From assembly GCA_015501055.1 (NCBI GenBank), contig JADNYV010000054.1:62001-126000 (forward strand): DNA of 64,000 bases, written 5' to 3'. The position numbers were made by a program, and so were the translations under genes. This stretch comes from Mucidula mucida (Eukaryota > Basidiomycota > Agaricomycetes > Agaricales > Physalacriaceae). The stretch's first letter is position 1. Each line of letters starts with the position of its first letter. This document shows, piece after piece, positions 45,859-57,297 of this stretch. Under the pieces are notes generated by a model. It saw nothing but the letters and a program-made list of their open reading frames with translations. It ran no database searches and was not told the DNA's origin.

Positions 45859-48266
45859 ATGGCCGGCAAACAAGTAAGTGCGCCATCGCCATAATATCGC
45901 GTCTGCTCATCGAGTCCTCAGCTTGGCAAACTTCGTCAGGTAGACGCTCAGTTTCGCCCATGTACCTTTCTGACACGACTTTGACGTTCAGTGGGCTGGA
46001 GAGGTCATTTCTTCTCGAGACAAGACGACGGTCACCGAGGAATTCCAAGAACTCGAGCAGGATATCGAGAGACGTAAAGTCGGTGCTCAGAGGTGTGTGG
46101 CATTCGTCCTTTTATCAAACTCAACTGAATAAAGAGCTCAACTAAAGGCTACTCGCTGCATCTCAGCAATATCATCATGTTCTGTCCAAGAAAAAAGCGC
46201 TCGACGAGTCGGACAAGTTACTGCCCGTCGACACGCTAGGGGTAATCATGATTATACACGGCGAGGAATTCGGAGAGGACTCGGCGTTTGGTGTGTTTTA
46301 TTGTCATGTATTACATGCAAATCATGACCAGTATACAGGCGGCTCGTTGGTCAAGTTAGGACGCGCTCATTGCAAGATTGCCACGTTACAGGAAGCATAT
46401 GCCTTGACGTTCCAAGATACATATACCGCCTCTTTGGAACAATTTATAAATGAGGTCAAGGAGTACGAGCAACAACGTAAACGTCTGGAAAGTAGACGGT
46501 ACGTATCAACGTGTCCTCTCATTCGCACTCTCTAAGTCGTCGGATCAGATTGAGTTACGATGCTGCTTTGGCGAAACAAGAGAAACTGAAGAACAGCAAG
46601 AAGGACAAGGACCGGAAAGAGGCAGACGAGGAAGCAGACCGAGCTCAAGCGCGCTTGTAAGTCTTCTTCTCTCCTCGACGAATAGATAACTTGAATCCTT
46701 TCCAGCGAGGAAGCTTCGGAGGATGTCCGCGCATACATGCATGCAATTCAGGAAAATGAAATTGATCAGCTTCGCGAACTCACAAATTTCCTGGACATTG
46801 AAGTCAATTTTGTCAAGCAATACCTAGAGGTCCTTCAAGAAACACAGGCGGAATGGTAGGCCTCCTTTCAGCATACACGTTCGATATTCATCCGACATAT
46901 TAGGTCGAGCGCTTCCGAGGTTGTTCCACGCAAGGCGGAAGGACCCATGCATAGTCGCTCGCCCAAGGTACCTAGCCGTTCTCCCAAATCACCCAAATTG
47001 CCGGCGCGTAGTCCCTCTGGACCGAAACGATCCAACTCCACGCGTTCTACACCTTCATCCTCCAAGTCTGAAATAAGCTTGGATTCTTCCGATGATGAGC
47101 AAGGGCCTATAACTCCCAGTCGCCGCCTTTCCAGTTCAACGCATAAACGAAGCGATTCAGCAGGTACTGCCAAGACTCACTCGCGACCTAGCTCTCGTGC
47201 GTCGAGGCATCGATCAGATAGCACGACGATCACCGGCGAAGACAAGTCCATACGCAAGAATGTCACCGGGTGGATGGACTCTGTACGCGGGAAGAAGCCC
47301 AAATTCGCGTCGCTGCAGGACAACGACGCAGATACCGCCGAGAAAGACGCTGGTACCAGCTCGATGACCACGCGCTTTGGTTCTTTGAAGCTGAATTCTT
47401 CAAAGTCGAAATCTAGCGATACAAAGGACCGTATCCTGCCACCTCCGTCATTACAGCAGAAGAAGATCGTTCGCGCGTTATACGACTTCAGTGGTTCTTC
47501 TGATGAACTTTCATTCAAAGTTGGAGACGAGATCCTAGTCTTAAATGAGGTTCTTGATGAGTGGTGGATGGGAAAACTCGATGGGAAGCAGGGTTTATTC
47601 CCAACTTCGTACACAGAACCTGCATCTAAGCCACCGGTGATACTCAAGCGCACGCGTACCGGAAAGACGCTCGAAGAAGATGTATACTCGGCACCGGTTG
47701 ACTCTGATGATTCGCCGGACGAAGGGTATCGTACAAGCGATCTCGAGGAAGAGGATGCATTGAAATCTCGGCCTCTAGCGCCATCACGTTCGCCGTTCTT
47801 TGGTGGACCACCTGAACACGCCAGCATTGCCAGTGGTTCCCATCACGGACACGGTGAAGATGATCATATTATTGCTCCTTCCATTTCTCGCCATGGCTAC
47901 TCAGATGCTGGTCTATCCCGGGCTGCCCCACCGCCTCCAACTGTGCGACGATCATCTACGACCGACCTCACGCCAAAGAAGGCTCCACCGCCACCGCCAC
48001 CGAGACGCGGTGGAACACCCACATCAACCCCCAAGATCCCTTCAAGACCGACCGTGTCAACAGCATCATCGTCATCGTCCAGTCTCCTTTCGCCTCAGCA
48101 TAAAGTCGAGACGCCTATTTCGTCGGGAAGCAGCTTTGGTTATGATGCTTCGCCCTTTGATAGTGTCTCTGACCTCTCCGCTGTAAAATGCACAAGTTTC
48201 AAGCAGAACCCTTTCAAGCCGAAGGGTATGTGTAACAACTGTTTCGAATATCACGATTCGCAGTGA
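45859..48266 (+). CDS. BAR-SH3 adaptor protein
   Basis: BAR domains bend or sense membranes; the SH3 recruits Pro-rich partners, often at endocytic actin patches. Eight or more exons start with MAGKQ at 45859. BAR domain: LGKLRQWAGEVISSRDKTTV, EEFQELEQDIERRKVGAQRL, IMIIHGEEFGEDSAFGGSLV, a long coiled coil (KEYEQQRKRLESRRLSYDAA) and IEVNFVKQYLEVLQETQAEW. A Ser/Pro/Arg-rich linker follows (SPKVPSRSPKSPKLPARSP). The SH3 is complete: KKIVRALYDFSGSSDELSFK, then WWMGKLDGKQGLFPTSYTE. Two poly-Pro segments (APPPPTVRRSS, KKAPPPPPPRRGG) may bind other SH3 domains. The C-terminus ends in a CxxC motif (FKPKGMCNNCFEYH) read straight across a possible donor. Not the F-BAR/Cdc15 type. Confidence 0.88.
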
Positions 48267-48458
48267 TGCCCTCGTCTTCTATACCGATACAAGTAGAGTA
48301 CTCGGGCTGCATTGACTACCACGGGATTGGTGGAATGATATATTAGCTACTTCACAAAGTCTCCACATATGACTCTCAATGCAAGGCTTAAGAGTCGGAT
48401 TTCTTCAGTGAGCGACGGCAAATGATCGAAGTGATCGAACAACTTGTTCTAAACCATC

Positions 48459-48803
48459 ATGGCTTCTAGCTCCAAGGACGCAAAGCCACTGCCTCTCAGC
48501 GCGACGCTGCGTGATCTCGCCGTCCTCCGTGTATCAGGGCTAGATTTATCTTCCCTCGTTCCCACTCCAGCAAGTAAACTGGAATCACTGGAGGCAGATG
48601 TTTCTGTTGAACGCTCGACAGCCTTCATACAGGCTGCCAGGTCAGCCATTAAGGTTCAAATATGGGCTCGGTTGGTGCTGCTGGCCGGAAGCTGGAGAGT
48701 CTGAGAGGCGTTATAGACGAAGTCTCACATGGACTCGACGTGAGTACACGATTTGATACGCGCCGTTACACTGATCGTATGGTAAAAGAATAGTGAATCG
48801 TGA
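48459..48803 (+). CDS. small helical protein, frame probably broken by one base
   Basis: ATG 48459 starts MASSSKDAKPLPLSATLRDL. A helical N-terminal part runs to ERSTAFIQAARSAIKVQ. In the same frame the chain then becomes unlike protein (IWARLVLLAGSWRV) and stops at 48704. One frame over, a natural continuation appears (MGSVGAAGRKLESLRGVIDE, then VSHGLD), crosses a 49-nt intron (48740-48788) and ends NSES at 48803. One missing base in or near AAA at 48658-48660 would explain this. A 38-nt intron (GTTCAA to GGAAG) could also join the halves but has poor signals. About 107 residues, no family recognised. Confidence 0.55.
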
Positions 48804-49358
48804 TGGCGCCTTCTGCAGCGGCTGATCAGGAGACGTGTGCGAATTAATTTGTTTCAACGCTCATGCGGAGGCCATATGTTAATCATCATGCACGATCAAG
48901 TTTCCCCATCTGTACCTCGCCTAGACAGAATGAAAAACGAACCACTGCTAGCGGAGCATAGGTTCTCGACTGAGTTCGTGGTGCTTGACCTCTAGCCAAA
49001 GCCGTCAGTTTCGTTATCATATGGACCGAAACGTGCGTTTTTGCCGTACTCCTTGTTGCAACATCTTCGAGGTGTTCGTTCATCGATGATAGCGATTATA
49101 CAACAATGATACGACCTTGCTGTCTTTACACGGGCATGAGCATTCACATCACTGAAACACACCGCAATTGAGTTTTATTCTTGTGCATCATCGGCTATTC
49201 AGCGTGCGGGAGGATTGGAATCTAGATATCTTCTCCGGTAGTTCTTCGGTGCCTTGAGGATAAATTGCTATAATGACTTCTTAGGGCGACTGACTCGGAG
49301 GACTCCCACATTCGTTTCTCTTTTGTTCCACCACCTGCATGGTGTCGGTCAGTTCTTC
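48804..49358. other. intergenic stretch upstream of the DUF6533 gene
   Basis: No supportable gene. Short minus-strand frames lack motifs. Contains the promoter of the DUF6533 gene. Confidence 0.45.
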
Positions 49359-51047
49359 ATGTCGACTTCCATCGCTCCAGACGTTGCCGTGGAGATATTG
49401 CACTCGATTCAGAGCACACGCTATGTCGTCTTTGAGTCCAAGTCCTTTCCCTGCATTCCCGAGTTGGTTATGAACGCGCTTTGTAGTTGCCACTGCGACC
49501 ATAATGATATACGACCATAGTAAGAAGCTACCCGTCGTTCAAGTTGTCAAATTAATATATGGGAACGATAGTACTTTCACTGCATCGCGAGGTTAGTTCC
49601 CCCCTCCTCGCTAGACCAAGAGCATTGAAACACTTTCATAGTATGAACTGATATGGGTCATTTTAATGTGATGGAACTTCAAGGGCTTCAAATTGAATCT
49701 TTTGGCAGCAAAAGCATTTGTCGTTTATGAATAGTGTCTTTCTGTGGGTGCGTCATGAGTATTCTATTTGTTGCCTGACCTGACCCTGCGTGACTATTAG
49801 CACCGGTACTTTGGAGCGTTTTGCATACTGTGAGCTTATCTCGGAGATCTCGCGCCCCACCTATCTCATTCTCGTGCGGCTGTAGCTTCGAACTCATTGG
49901 TTCGTGAAGCAATTGTGACCGCCAGACGTGTCACTCATCAGAATGACAGTTATCATGAACCAGTCTGTTACTGATTCCGTACGTGGCGTCCTTCTCCTTA
50001 CTGACTGTCCTTATAATCAGGCTTCAGTTGTGAGTATACGTGCAATTCATATTCCGGCTCTCATCAGATGTCCAACTCCTGTCTAGTTGTGCGTCGTGCA
50101 GTAAACCCTCGCGGGGGGACAGCGCTAACCATTCTCAAGGCGCGTTCTGGTTCCGCTGGGAAATGCTGTCATTTGCCATTTCGATCCTGACGTCGGAGCG
50201 TTCGTTGTCAAGTTTGTTCCGTTACATCTGTCGCCTGACAATCTCCACAGTAGTGCTTTTGTCTTGGATATACATTATTTACGATCGGAACTTTAAGATT
50301 GCTCTATCGCTGGGGTCACTGTATGTGATGGAAGTAGCTGCTGTTATCACGATTCTCGGGATCTCTCTACGCAATCTGGAAGGTGTGAAGTTATCAACAC
50401 TTTGCCTCGGAGGCAGCTCATAGCCAGACACTGACCAACCACATCATTGCCACCTCGAGCGATTTTTGTAGTATGCGTGTCGTCCCACCTCTGTTCAGGT
50501 ATTACTGGCTTCCATTCTTGATCTACAATGCGGCCGTATTGTGCCTGTTTCTTTTCAAGAGTTATCAGGTCCTCTTTTCCTCCATAGTTGGTCCGAATGA
50601 CGTGCTGTTGCGAGATGTCTACGACAACTCGGCATTGAACTACATAACGTGCGTCACTCTTTTCTTCTGCCAAGCGCGCATTTAGATCTCAAAAGGATGT
50701 TCTCGTCCTACTTACTGTGTTGTTTCTTTTGGCTCGCTGCTCATGTCTGCTCTTGCGTACCTTCTGCAGTGACTTGATAAGCTGATTATGCGGCACAGTT
50801 CTCTCTTGGACGTATCCCTATCATGTTCGCCCTTTGCTTTTCCATCATGAGCGCGTGCCGACTACTACTGAACATCCGAGGGGTGTACTTTGTGCATGCA
50901 CAGAAGAAAAAAGAAGTGGGATTGGGTGTAGATATCGATGACACCATGCTCGACACGAGGCATCCCAAAGTGGTACCGCTCACGCGTACATCTTCGCAGG
51001 AACGATGGATGTACGAGTTGAGAGAGCTGCGTTGGACAGGTCGTTAA
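49359..51047 (+). CDS. DUF6533 multipass membrane protein
   Basis: Agaricomycetes hold large families of these roughly 300-residue, seven-span proteins; function unknown. ATG 49359 starts MSTSIAPDVAVEILHSIQST, then a split first span including VVATATIMIYDH and VVKLIYGNDS. A middle span is LLSWIYIIYDRNFKIALSLG, then SLYVMEVAAVITILGISL. After an intron come VPPLFRYYWLPFLIYNAAVL, the conserved-looking DVLLRDVYDNSALNYIT and FSLGRIPIMFALCFSIMSAC, then RLLLNIRG. The C-tail is cytosolic (KKKEVGLGVDIDD). At least seven short exons, and those between 49600 and 50150 could not be fixed. The usual acidic residue before the first-loop span seems lost, so the gene may be decaying. Confidence 0.65.
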
Positions 51048-51389
51048 GTCTCATCTCACACCGACCATATTGTGCAATTAGATTGTGGAACGGAGCCAAT
51101 TGAGATCCGAAGCAGCTGAATGGACTTTTGCCACTGTATCGCAGAAGTGTCCATTCCATTGCCCAGCAGACTAGCCGTGCAGCAGCTTGCAACGTTGTTT
51201 TCTGCTTGGAAGCTTTAACGATAAGGATAGCATGTGCATTGATGATGGTTTAGGCTCTTTTGAGGCAAAGCAGGGACGCGCTTAGTGCAATTTTACGTCC
51301 GGAACACGTGGCCGCCGACATATTATATTTGCGTGTGGAGACCGGTCCTCTTGTTCTCTCCGTCACCATTGCACGCAGCAGCGACGACG

Positions 51390-51410
51390 AGCACGACGAC
51401 GACGACGATG
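51390..51410. repeat. CGA trinucleotide run at the transporter start
   Basis: A short ACG/CGA trinucleotide run lies directly upstream of the transporter ATG at 51408, probably in the 5' leader. It could vary in length. Confidence 0.5.
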
Positions 51411-54400
51411 GCTGTCGACGTACTCGCCATACCTGTATCACAGGGCATTCTCATGTTTGTCCTTAGAATCCTCTCACCCGCACTCGTCCTTCTCGGGACC
51501 ATATCTTTGCCTTTCTTTTCACCTCAAGCCTCCTCGTCGTCGTCACCGTCCCCCATCACATCTGTCGTCGTTGCCAGCCGCATTCCACGCCGTGGCGCCA
51601 TTCTTCTTTTTCTCACTCTTTCTTCCTTGACATATCTTTTTGACGGTTTGACTTTTGTCGCTTTTGCTGTTTTGCGGAAGCATTGGGCACGCGACACTGG
51701 CATCGAATTCAACGCGATCATTGGCCTGGTTGCATTTTCTGGCCTTGCTGCCTTGGGCGCCTGGAAGGACGTTCAAGGTTCCCCCGTGTGGTTGTCAAAG
51801 CGGGTCAAGTCCTCGGTGGCTGCGAGCTTGGTTTTGGATATACTATTAACGGTCTTCGTCGGATTGTCAATATCTGAATCCGGAAAAGGTGCGTGTCTTC
51901 CTTTTAGCTGGCGTCAAGCGTTAATCTTTGATCGTAGGGCCTACTGCTATTCCTCTTCCGACCCTTCTCCACATCGCGTTTCCCATACTGCGCATCTTAT
52001 TCCTTCTTCCACTGCTCGGATCTCTTCTTTCACCCCGCATCGTGTACTCCTCCGTGGCCTCCAATGACGCACACGACGATCCTGGTGCAACGGAGTCAGC
52101 TTTGTTGCTACCATCCAACAATGTTGCCAATCCTTCCACTGGTCTCTTAACCGTTCCTGGACTGTCAAACGGTGAATCGACCAAGTATGGAACTTTCCGT
52201 CAAGGCGGGCGTAGCATGGAGCCGTCCTCAAACCCGACAACAAGACCGTCGTCACTTAGTCCTTCACAGAACGTATGTGTTCCCAAGGCTATTCCGATCG
52301 TTCGTCTCATTTACACTTTACAGGTTGGCGACGCGAAGCCCGATATCTCTCTGGATCCTTCGTGGTCGGAAATAGGCAGGCGCTTGAAACGATTGTCGCC
52401 GTATCTATGGCCTTCGAAGTCCAAATCCCTCCAGTTTTTGGCAGTACGTGCAACCATCTTGGTTCTTCGCTTTTGTTGAATATCCCTGTCGCAGATGCTT
52501 TGCATAATCATCTTGATCGTCGGCCGTTTCGTCAATGCCTTGGTTCCATTTACCCTTGGAGAACTGATTCGCATCCTGGAAGGCAATTCGAAGCGATCCC
52601 CTTGGCCCATACTAATTGTCTATGTCGCTTTGAGATTTTTACAAGGCAGTGGTGGCCTCGCTGCGCTTCGAGATGTGAGCGATTAAATTCCCTGCTGTCT
52701 CGAACAGTGCCTAATGTCATGTTCAGTCTCTTTGGACCCCGGTCATGCAATATTCCGACCGAGGTAAGTCTTCCTCTATGTAACGCCCCTTCTCCGTGGC
52801 TAAATATGACTGTATAGAAATGTCCCAGCTTTCTTTTGATCATCTTTTGAATTTGTCTTTTGCCTTCCACACACGTAGGAAGACGGGTGAGATTCTTCGT
52901 GTATTGGATCGTGGAGCTGCGATCAACCGTACGCTGGAGGTAATCATTATGACATGTTCTCTGTCGTTTGCTTACACGTTTTCAGCTGATACTGTTCAAT
53001 ATTGTCCCAACATTTGTGGATATCATAGTCGCCCTAGTGGTTTTCTGTGTGACCTTTGACTGGACACTGGCTGCCGTCATCTTCATCGTTATGTTTGCCT
53101 ACAGTGCGCGCCCTCAATTTGTGTTCCTGCTGAAGTTGATCATTTCTTACACTAGTTGGGGCAAGCGTCGTCCTCACTCAGTGGCGTACTAAAATTCGGA
53201 GGAGAATGAACGAGCGCGATATTGTATGTATCTCCTTGTTCCTGAATCGTTCTTATTGACACGAAATACAGATCACGCGTGGTATCCACACGGACTGTTT
53301 GCTCAATTATGAGACTGTCAAATACTTTTCCGGAGAAGAACATGAAGCCGAGCGTTATCGCAGCGCAATCAAGGAATACCAATCCCTCGAGTATACCGTG
53401 ATGAGTATGTTCATTCATCTCCTCCCGCTTGCCATCGCTTATGGATTATTAGTTTCCTTGAACGTTTTGAACCTCGTTCAGAACTTTATCATAGTAGGCC
53501 ATCTGCATTATTACCTGTGCCGCGCTCACACTTCTTCCAGTCCGTTGGACTCCTTGTCGGCTCTCTGATCGTCGCCCACAGTGTAACCACTGGAGAGGCC
53601 GAGGCCGCCGACTTTGTTATCTTCATCACATATCTCGCCCAAGTAGGTCATTGTGTGCTCTTTTTTTCCGTGTACTGAGAATTGTCACAGCTCTACACCC
53701 CGCTCAACCAGCTCGGCTTCATATATCGATCAGTTAACCAGTCCCTCGTTGATACTGAGAAATTGTTGAAGCTATTAAACGAGCCGACTGAAGTCAATGA
53801 CAAGCCTGGTGCGCCCGATCTGATCGTCGAAAACGGCGAAATCGAATTCCAGAACGTCAACTTTTCGTATGACGGGCGTACGACCGCGTTGAACGGTGTG
53901 TCGTTCAAAGTTCCGAAGGGTGCTTCTGTCGCGCTTGTGGGGGAATCCGGCTCTGGGAAATCAACGATTCTTCGTCTTTTCTATCGCTTCTATGACCTGA
54001 AGGAAGGTGAAGGGCGAATCCTCATCGACGGACAAGACATCAGGTGAGTAGTGCGTCGAAAATAGTTTCTTCATACTCACATGGGAAACAGGGACGTAAC
54101 CCAAAGAGTTTAAGGCAGGCTATCGGTGTCGTTCCGCAAGACTCGGTGCTTTTCAATACTACCATAGGATACAATATTGGGTAAGTGCCAATGGCTATCT
54201 GGCTTGATCGCGTTTACTGACTGAATCATAGGTATGGCAAGTTTGGCGCCACTGCGGAAGAGATTGAAGCTGCCGCCAAGTCTGCTCAGATGCACGATCG
54301 GATCATGAGTTTCCCGGATGGTCCGTCCAGTGCGCTATAGTGTCAAAAGTTTACTGATAGTGCGTCTAGGTTACGATACTACTGTAGGGGAACGCGGTGT

Positions 54401-55575
54401 ACGTCTCAGTGGGGGGGAGAAACAGAGGGTCGCTATCGCACGCACCTTGTTGAAGAATCCTCCAATCCTACTACTGGATGAGGCCACCAGGTGCGTTTTG
54501 TGGCGTCTGTCTTTGCTCCGGCCCTTACGTTCATTTCCAGTGCTCTGGACACTTCGACTGAAAAAGACATTCAGAAGGCACTTCTCAATCTGATGACTGG
54601 TCGTTCATCATTGTCGATTGCCCATCGGTTATCGGTGAGTATCTGAACTAGTCATTCGGATCTGATGTTGACATCTACTGGTAGACGATTTCTGCTGCCG
54701 ATGTGTGAGTATATCCGATTCATAATCACGAGTCACAGTTCTAATTCCATTCCTAGTATACTTGTCCTTAAGGACGGGCAGATCGTGGAACAGGGCAGTC
54801 ATAAAGAGCTCTTAGCGCTCGACGGGATTTTCGCTTCAATGTGGGCCGATCAAGTGTCAGCGAATGAAGATCCTGTGTCCTCGTCTGAGGACGTGAAGAC
54901 CGAAATGGCACCTTACTCCGTTGACTTCGCACCTTTGGGGGCTTCTACTGCTAGCGTTCATGACATTCCAGGCGCGCCTGCTTCTGAATCTTCAGCGCAT
55001 GTCCTCGAATCACCGGAGCTAGCTGCTGGGGAGGAAGGTCCTGAAGTACCTCCTAAAGAACACTCTGACTCTGTGCCCATTTCATTCCCCGTATCAGACG
55101 ACAAAAGCGAGGTAGCAGCTCCAGCGCTCACTGCGAATGACGCGCCTGTTGCTTTCCCCGATCGACGTCTGCACCTATCTCGTTCCCTAGTGGCGACGAC
55201 ACACCCTCAGAGCCACAATCACCCAAATCCCTACCCCAATCGCCAGGCGTTACCTTTGATACCGGTGCTAACCTTCCTTCGAGGAGTGGTACACCTGACC
55301 CCGAATCGGAGCCAAAGCGCAAGCGTATCTCGTCCCAGAACTTCCAGAGGCTAGCCCGGAGGATCTCAATCACAACAAGGCGGCAGGGCTCAGTGTCGTC
55401 TATTATTCCTGGCCTGAAACGGGAGTCGCCGCGCGTTTCTGCCGATGAAAGTTCCGGTAGTGTACGCGGTGAAGGGAGCGTCAAGGACAGTCCCACACCA
55501 AGTGTCACCGGAGAGGGAGATAAGAAGAGCAAGAAAAAGGATAAGAAGAAGAGGAAAAGCTTCATTGACACGTAA
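51408..55575 (+). CDS. HMT1/ABCB6-type ABC half-transporter
   Basis: This class transports phytochelatin, glutathione conjugates or porphyrin-like cargo across vacuolar or mitochondrial membranes. ATG 51408 is followed by an extra N-terminal membrane domain ([40 protein letters not shown]), typical of HMT1/ABCB6. The transmembrane core contains [29 protein letters not shown] and [11 protein letters not shown]. Nucleotide-binding domain: Walker [11 protein letters not shown]-loop [17 protein letters not shown], signature [16 protein letters not shown], Walker [14 protein letters not shown] and the His switch SIAHRLST. About 14 short exons. The disordered C-tail runs out of frame after APVAFP at a CCCC run (55156-55159), whereas the +1 frame carries [19 protein letters not shown] and a Lys-rich end stopping at 55575. 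Confidence 0.92.
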
Positions 55576-56034
55576 CCATTCGTGTTGCCTTTTTACTTGA
55601 CTACGATTTTAACGATTACGATTCATGCCCGTACCATAGCAATGGTCCTTTTTTCCATCTGTTGAATTAGCTTTCTACACTCATCGCACTCGGAACAGCT
55701 CTTGCATTTTTGTCTACTACTACATAGCTATCACTTACTTACCTTGTCAAATGATGTTTTTTTAAACTTCACCGCAGTGATACGATAGTTGCCGTGTACG
55801 TGTAGACGTTCTATCTCGAAGGAAGCTAAGGTGGCGGTGGAGCGTGAGACAACCCAAGGCCGGAAATGGAATCTGCTCCGATCGAATTGAGCGGAGCTTG
55901 AAAATATCCGCTCGCATATATAAGACGCACTTGCAATCACGGTACTTCCCCCTCTCCTTCTTCTGACACCCACGTTCAGTTACGGTCTCGGTTTCGTCGT
56001 GGTCTCGTTTTCCGGATCTCTATTGTATTAAATC
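55576..56034. other. intergenic stretch before the RRM gene
   Basis: Transporter 3' flank and RRM promoter. Besides the TATA box at 55917-55924 there is a pyrimidine-rich initiator-like stretch at 55942-55963. No gene seen. Confidence 0.5.
55917..55924 (+). promoter_or_regulatory. TATA box of the RRM gene
   Basis: TATATAAG 111 bp upstream of the ATG at 56035, with a CT-rich stretch 20-45 bp downstream of it. Spacing is right for a fungal core promoter of a highly expressed gene. Confidence 0.65.
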
Positions 56035-56795
56035 ATGTCGGCGAAAGTTTATGTTGGGTCAGTCTGCGCTCCTGCTGTGTTTTCTCGCTCGCTTCCTGTG
56101 CTGGGGAGGCGAAACTAAAACTCGTCATGTGTAGAAATTTGAGTTGGAACACGACTGATGATACGCTGAACCAAGTCAGTATGCTTGCTGTGTAGTCGAC
56201 CTGCCCCGCCTTTCCTTCTCATCAATATTATTTCCATCTTAGGCATTTTCTGAATTTGGTCAAATCGTTGATGTATGTTCTGTGATATGTGCCGCTTTGG
56301 CCCTCCCTGATTGGTTCTGATACTCGTTTAGTCCATCGTTATGCGCGATCGTGAGACCGGGCGCTCCCGCGGCTTTGGTTTCGTCACCTTCAGCAGCGAC
56401 GGCGAAGCTCAAGCTGCCATTAATGGCCTCCACGACCAAGACCTCGATGGAAGGCGCATTAAGGTCAACCTCGCCAACGCCCGCGGCAGCGGTGGCGGCG
56501 GAGGCGGTTACTCCGGCGGTCAGTTTTGTTGTCGTTTGGAGGATATCTGTTGATGCTCTGCAGGTGGTGGAGGTGGATATGGTGGTGGAAACTCTGGCGG
56601 GTACGGAAGCGGCGGTGGAGGATACGGCTCGGGCGGCTACGGCGGTGGTGGGTCAGGAGGCTATCAACAGCAGCAGTCCTACGGCGGCGGAGGAGGCTAC
56701 GGCAACCAGGGTTCGTTGTTTGGGTCATTTCACTCGAATAACCTGACTGATTGGGCTCTGCACTAGGTGGCTACTCTGGTGGCGGCGGCTATTAG
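56035..56795 (+). CDS. glycine-rich RNA-binding protein, single RRM
   Basis: Small RRM proteins of this kind bind nascent or stress-regulated RNA. Exons 56035-56057, 56135-56174, 56243-56272, 56332-56518 and two more. The RRM is complete: RNP2 KVYVGNLSW, then [22 protein letters not shown]1 RGFGFVTF and the final strand [14 protein letters not shown]. After the RRM the chain is almost all Gly with Tyr and Ser, plus a QQQQ stretch, ending GGYSGGGGY. This is the layout of GRP/CIRBP proteins, whose Gly-rich tails tend to phase-separate. Introns interrupt the Gly tail at GGC-G. About 155 residues. Confidence 0.93.
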
Positions 56796-57297
56796 TAAAA
56801 CGGACATGACAGTCCTCTAGGCGGCTTCATGACCAGATCCATCGCTTGTTGTCTCGTCACGTTCCTACTCCCGGGTTCAGTCGTGTTGCCAATTCATTTT
56901 CTACTCACTTTCACCATTTGATCATTCTCGTTCTTGACCCACTCATCCACACATATTCCTTACCAGTTCCGCTCATTGCACATGTCGTTGTTCCTTGGCT
57001 TTGTAAAGCTAGTCTCGGTTTCCGTCCTCGGCCTGTACTTTTAGTTGTAGTCGCCCCCAGCAGTGGGTGGGTGTGTCCATTACCTGTATTATTTAGCGCC
57101 AGATGAAATGCTCTTGTTCCGTGCACATCAATTTACTGCATTGCTTAAGAAAACTTTTCCGGCTGTGCATCATTCCCGATATGGCACATGACAAATTGTT
57201 TGGCTGGGTTGGTGCTGCTCACGTGTGAATTACCCACAAACGGTCTTCATTCCTCCACTCTCCCAACAGCTAGCATTGCGCGTCGTCGTTGCCCACC
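56796..57297. other. intergenic stretch, RRM to HMG-box
   Basis: The plus-strand frame 56846-57106 is hydrophobic but has no motif and lies in the 3' flank of the RRM gene. Nothing else seen. Confidence 0.45.
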
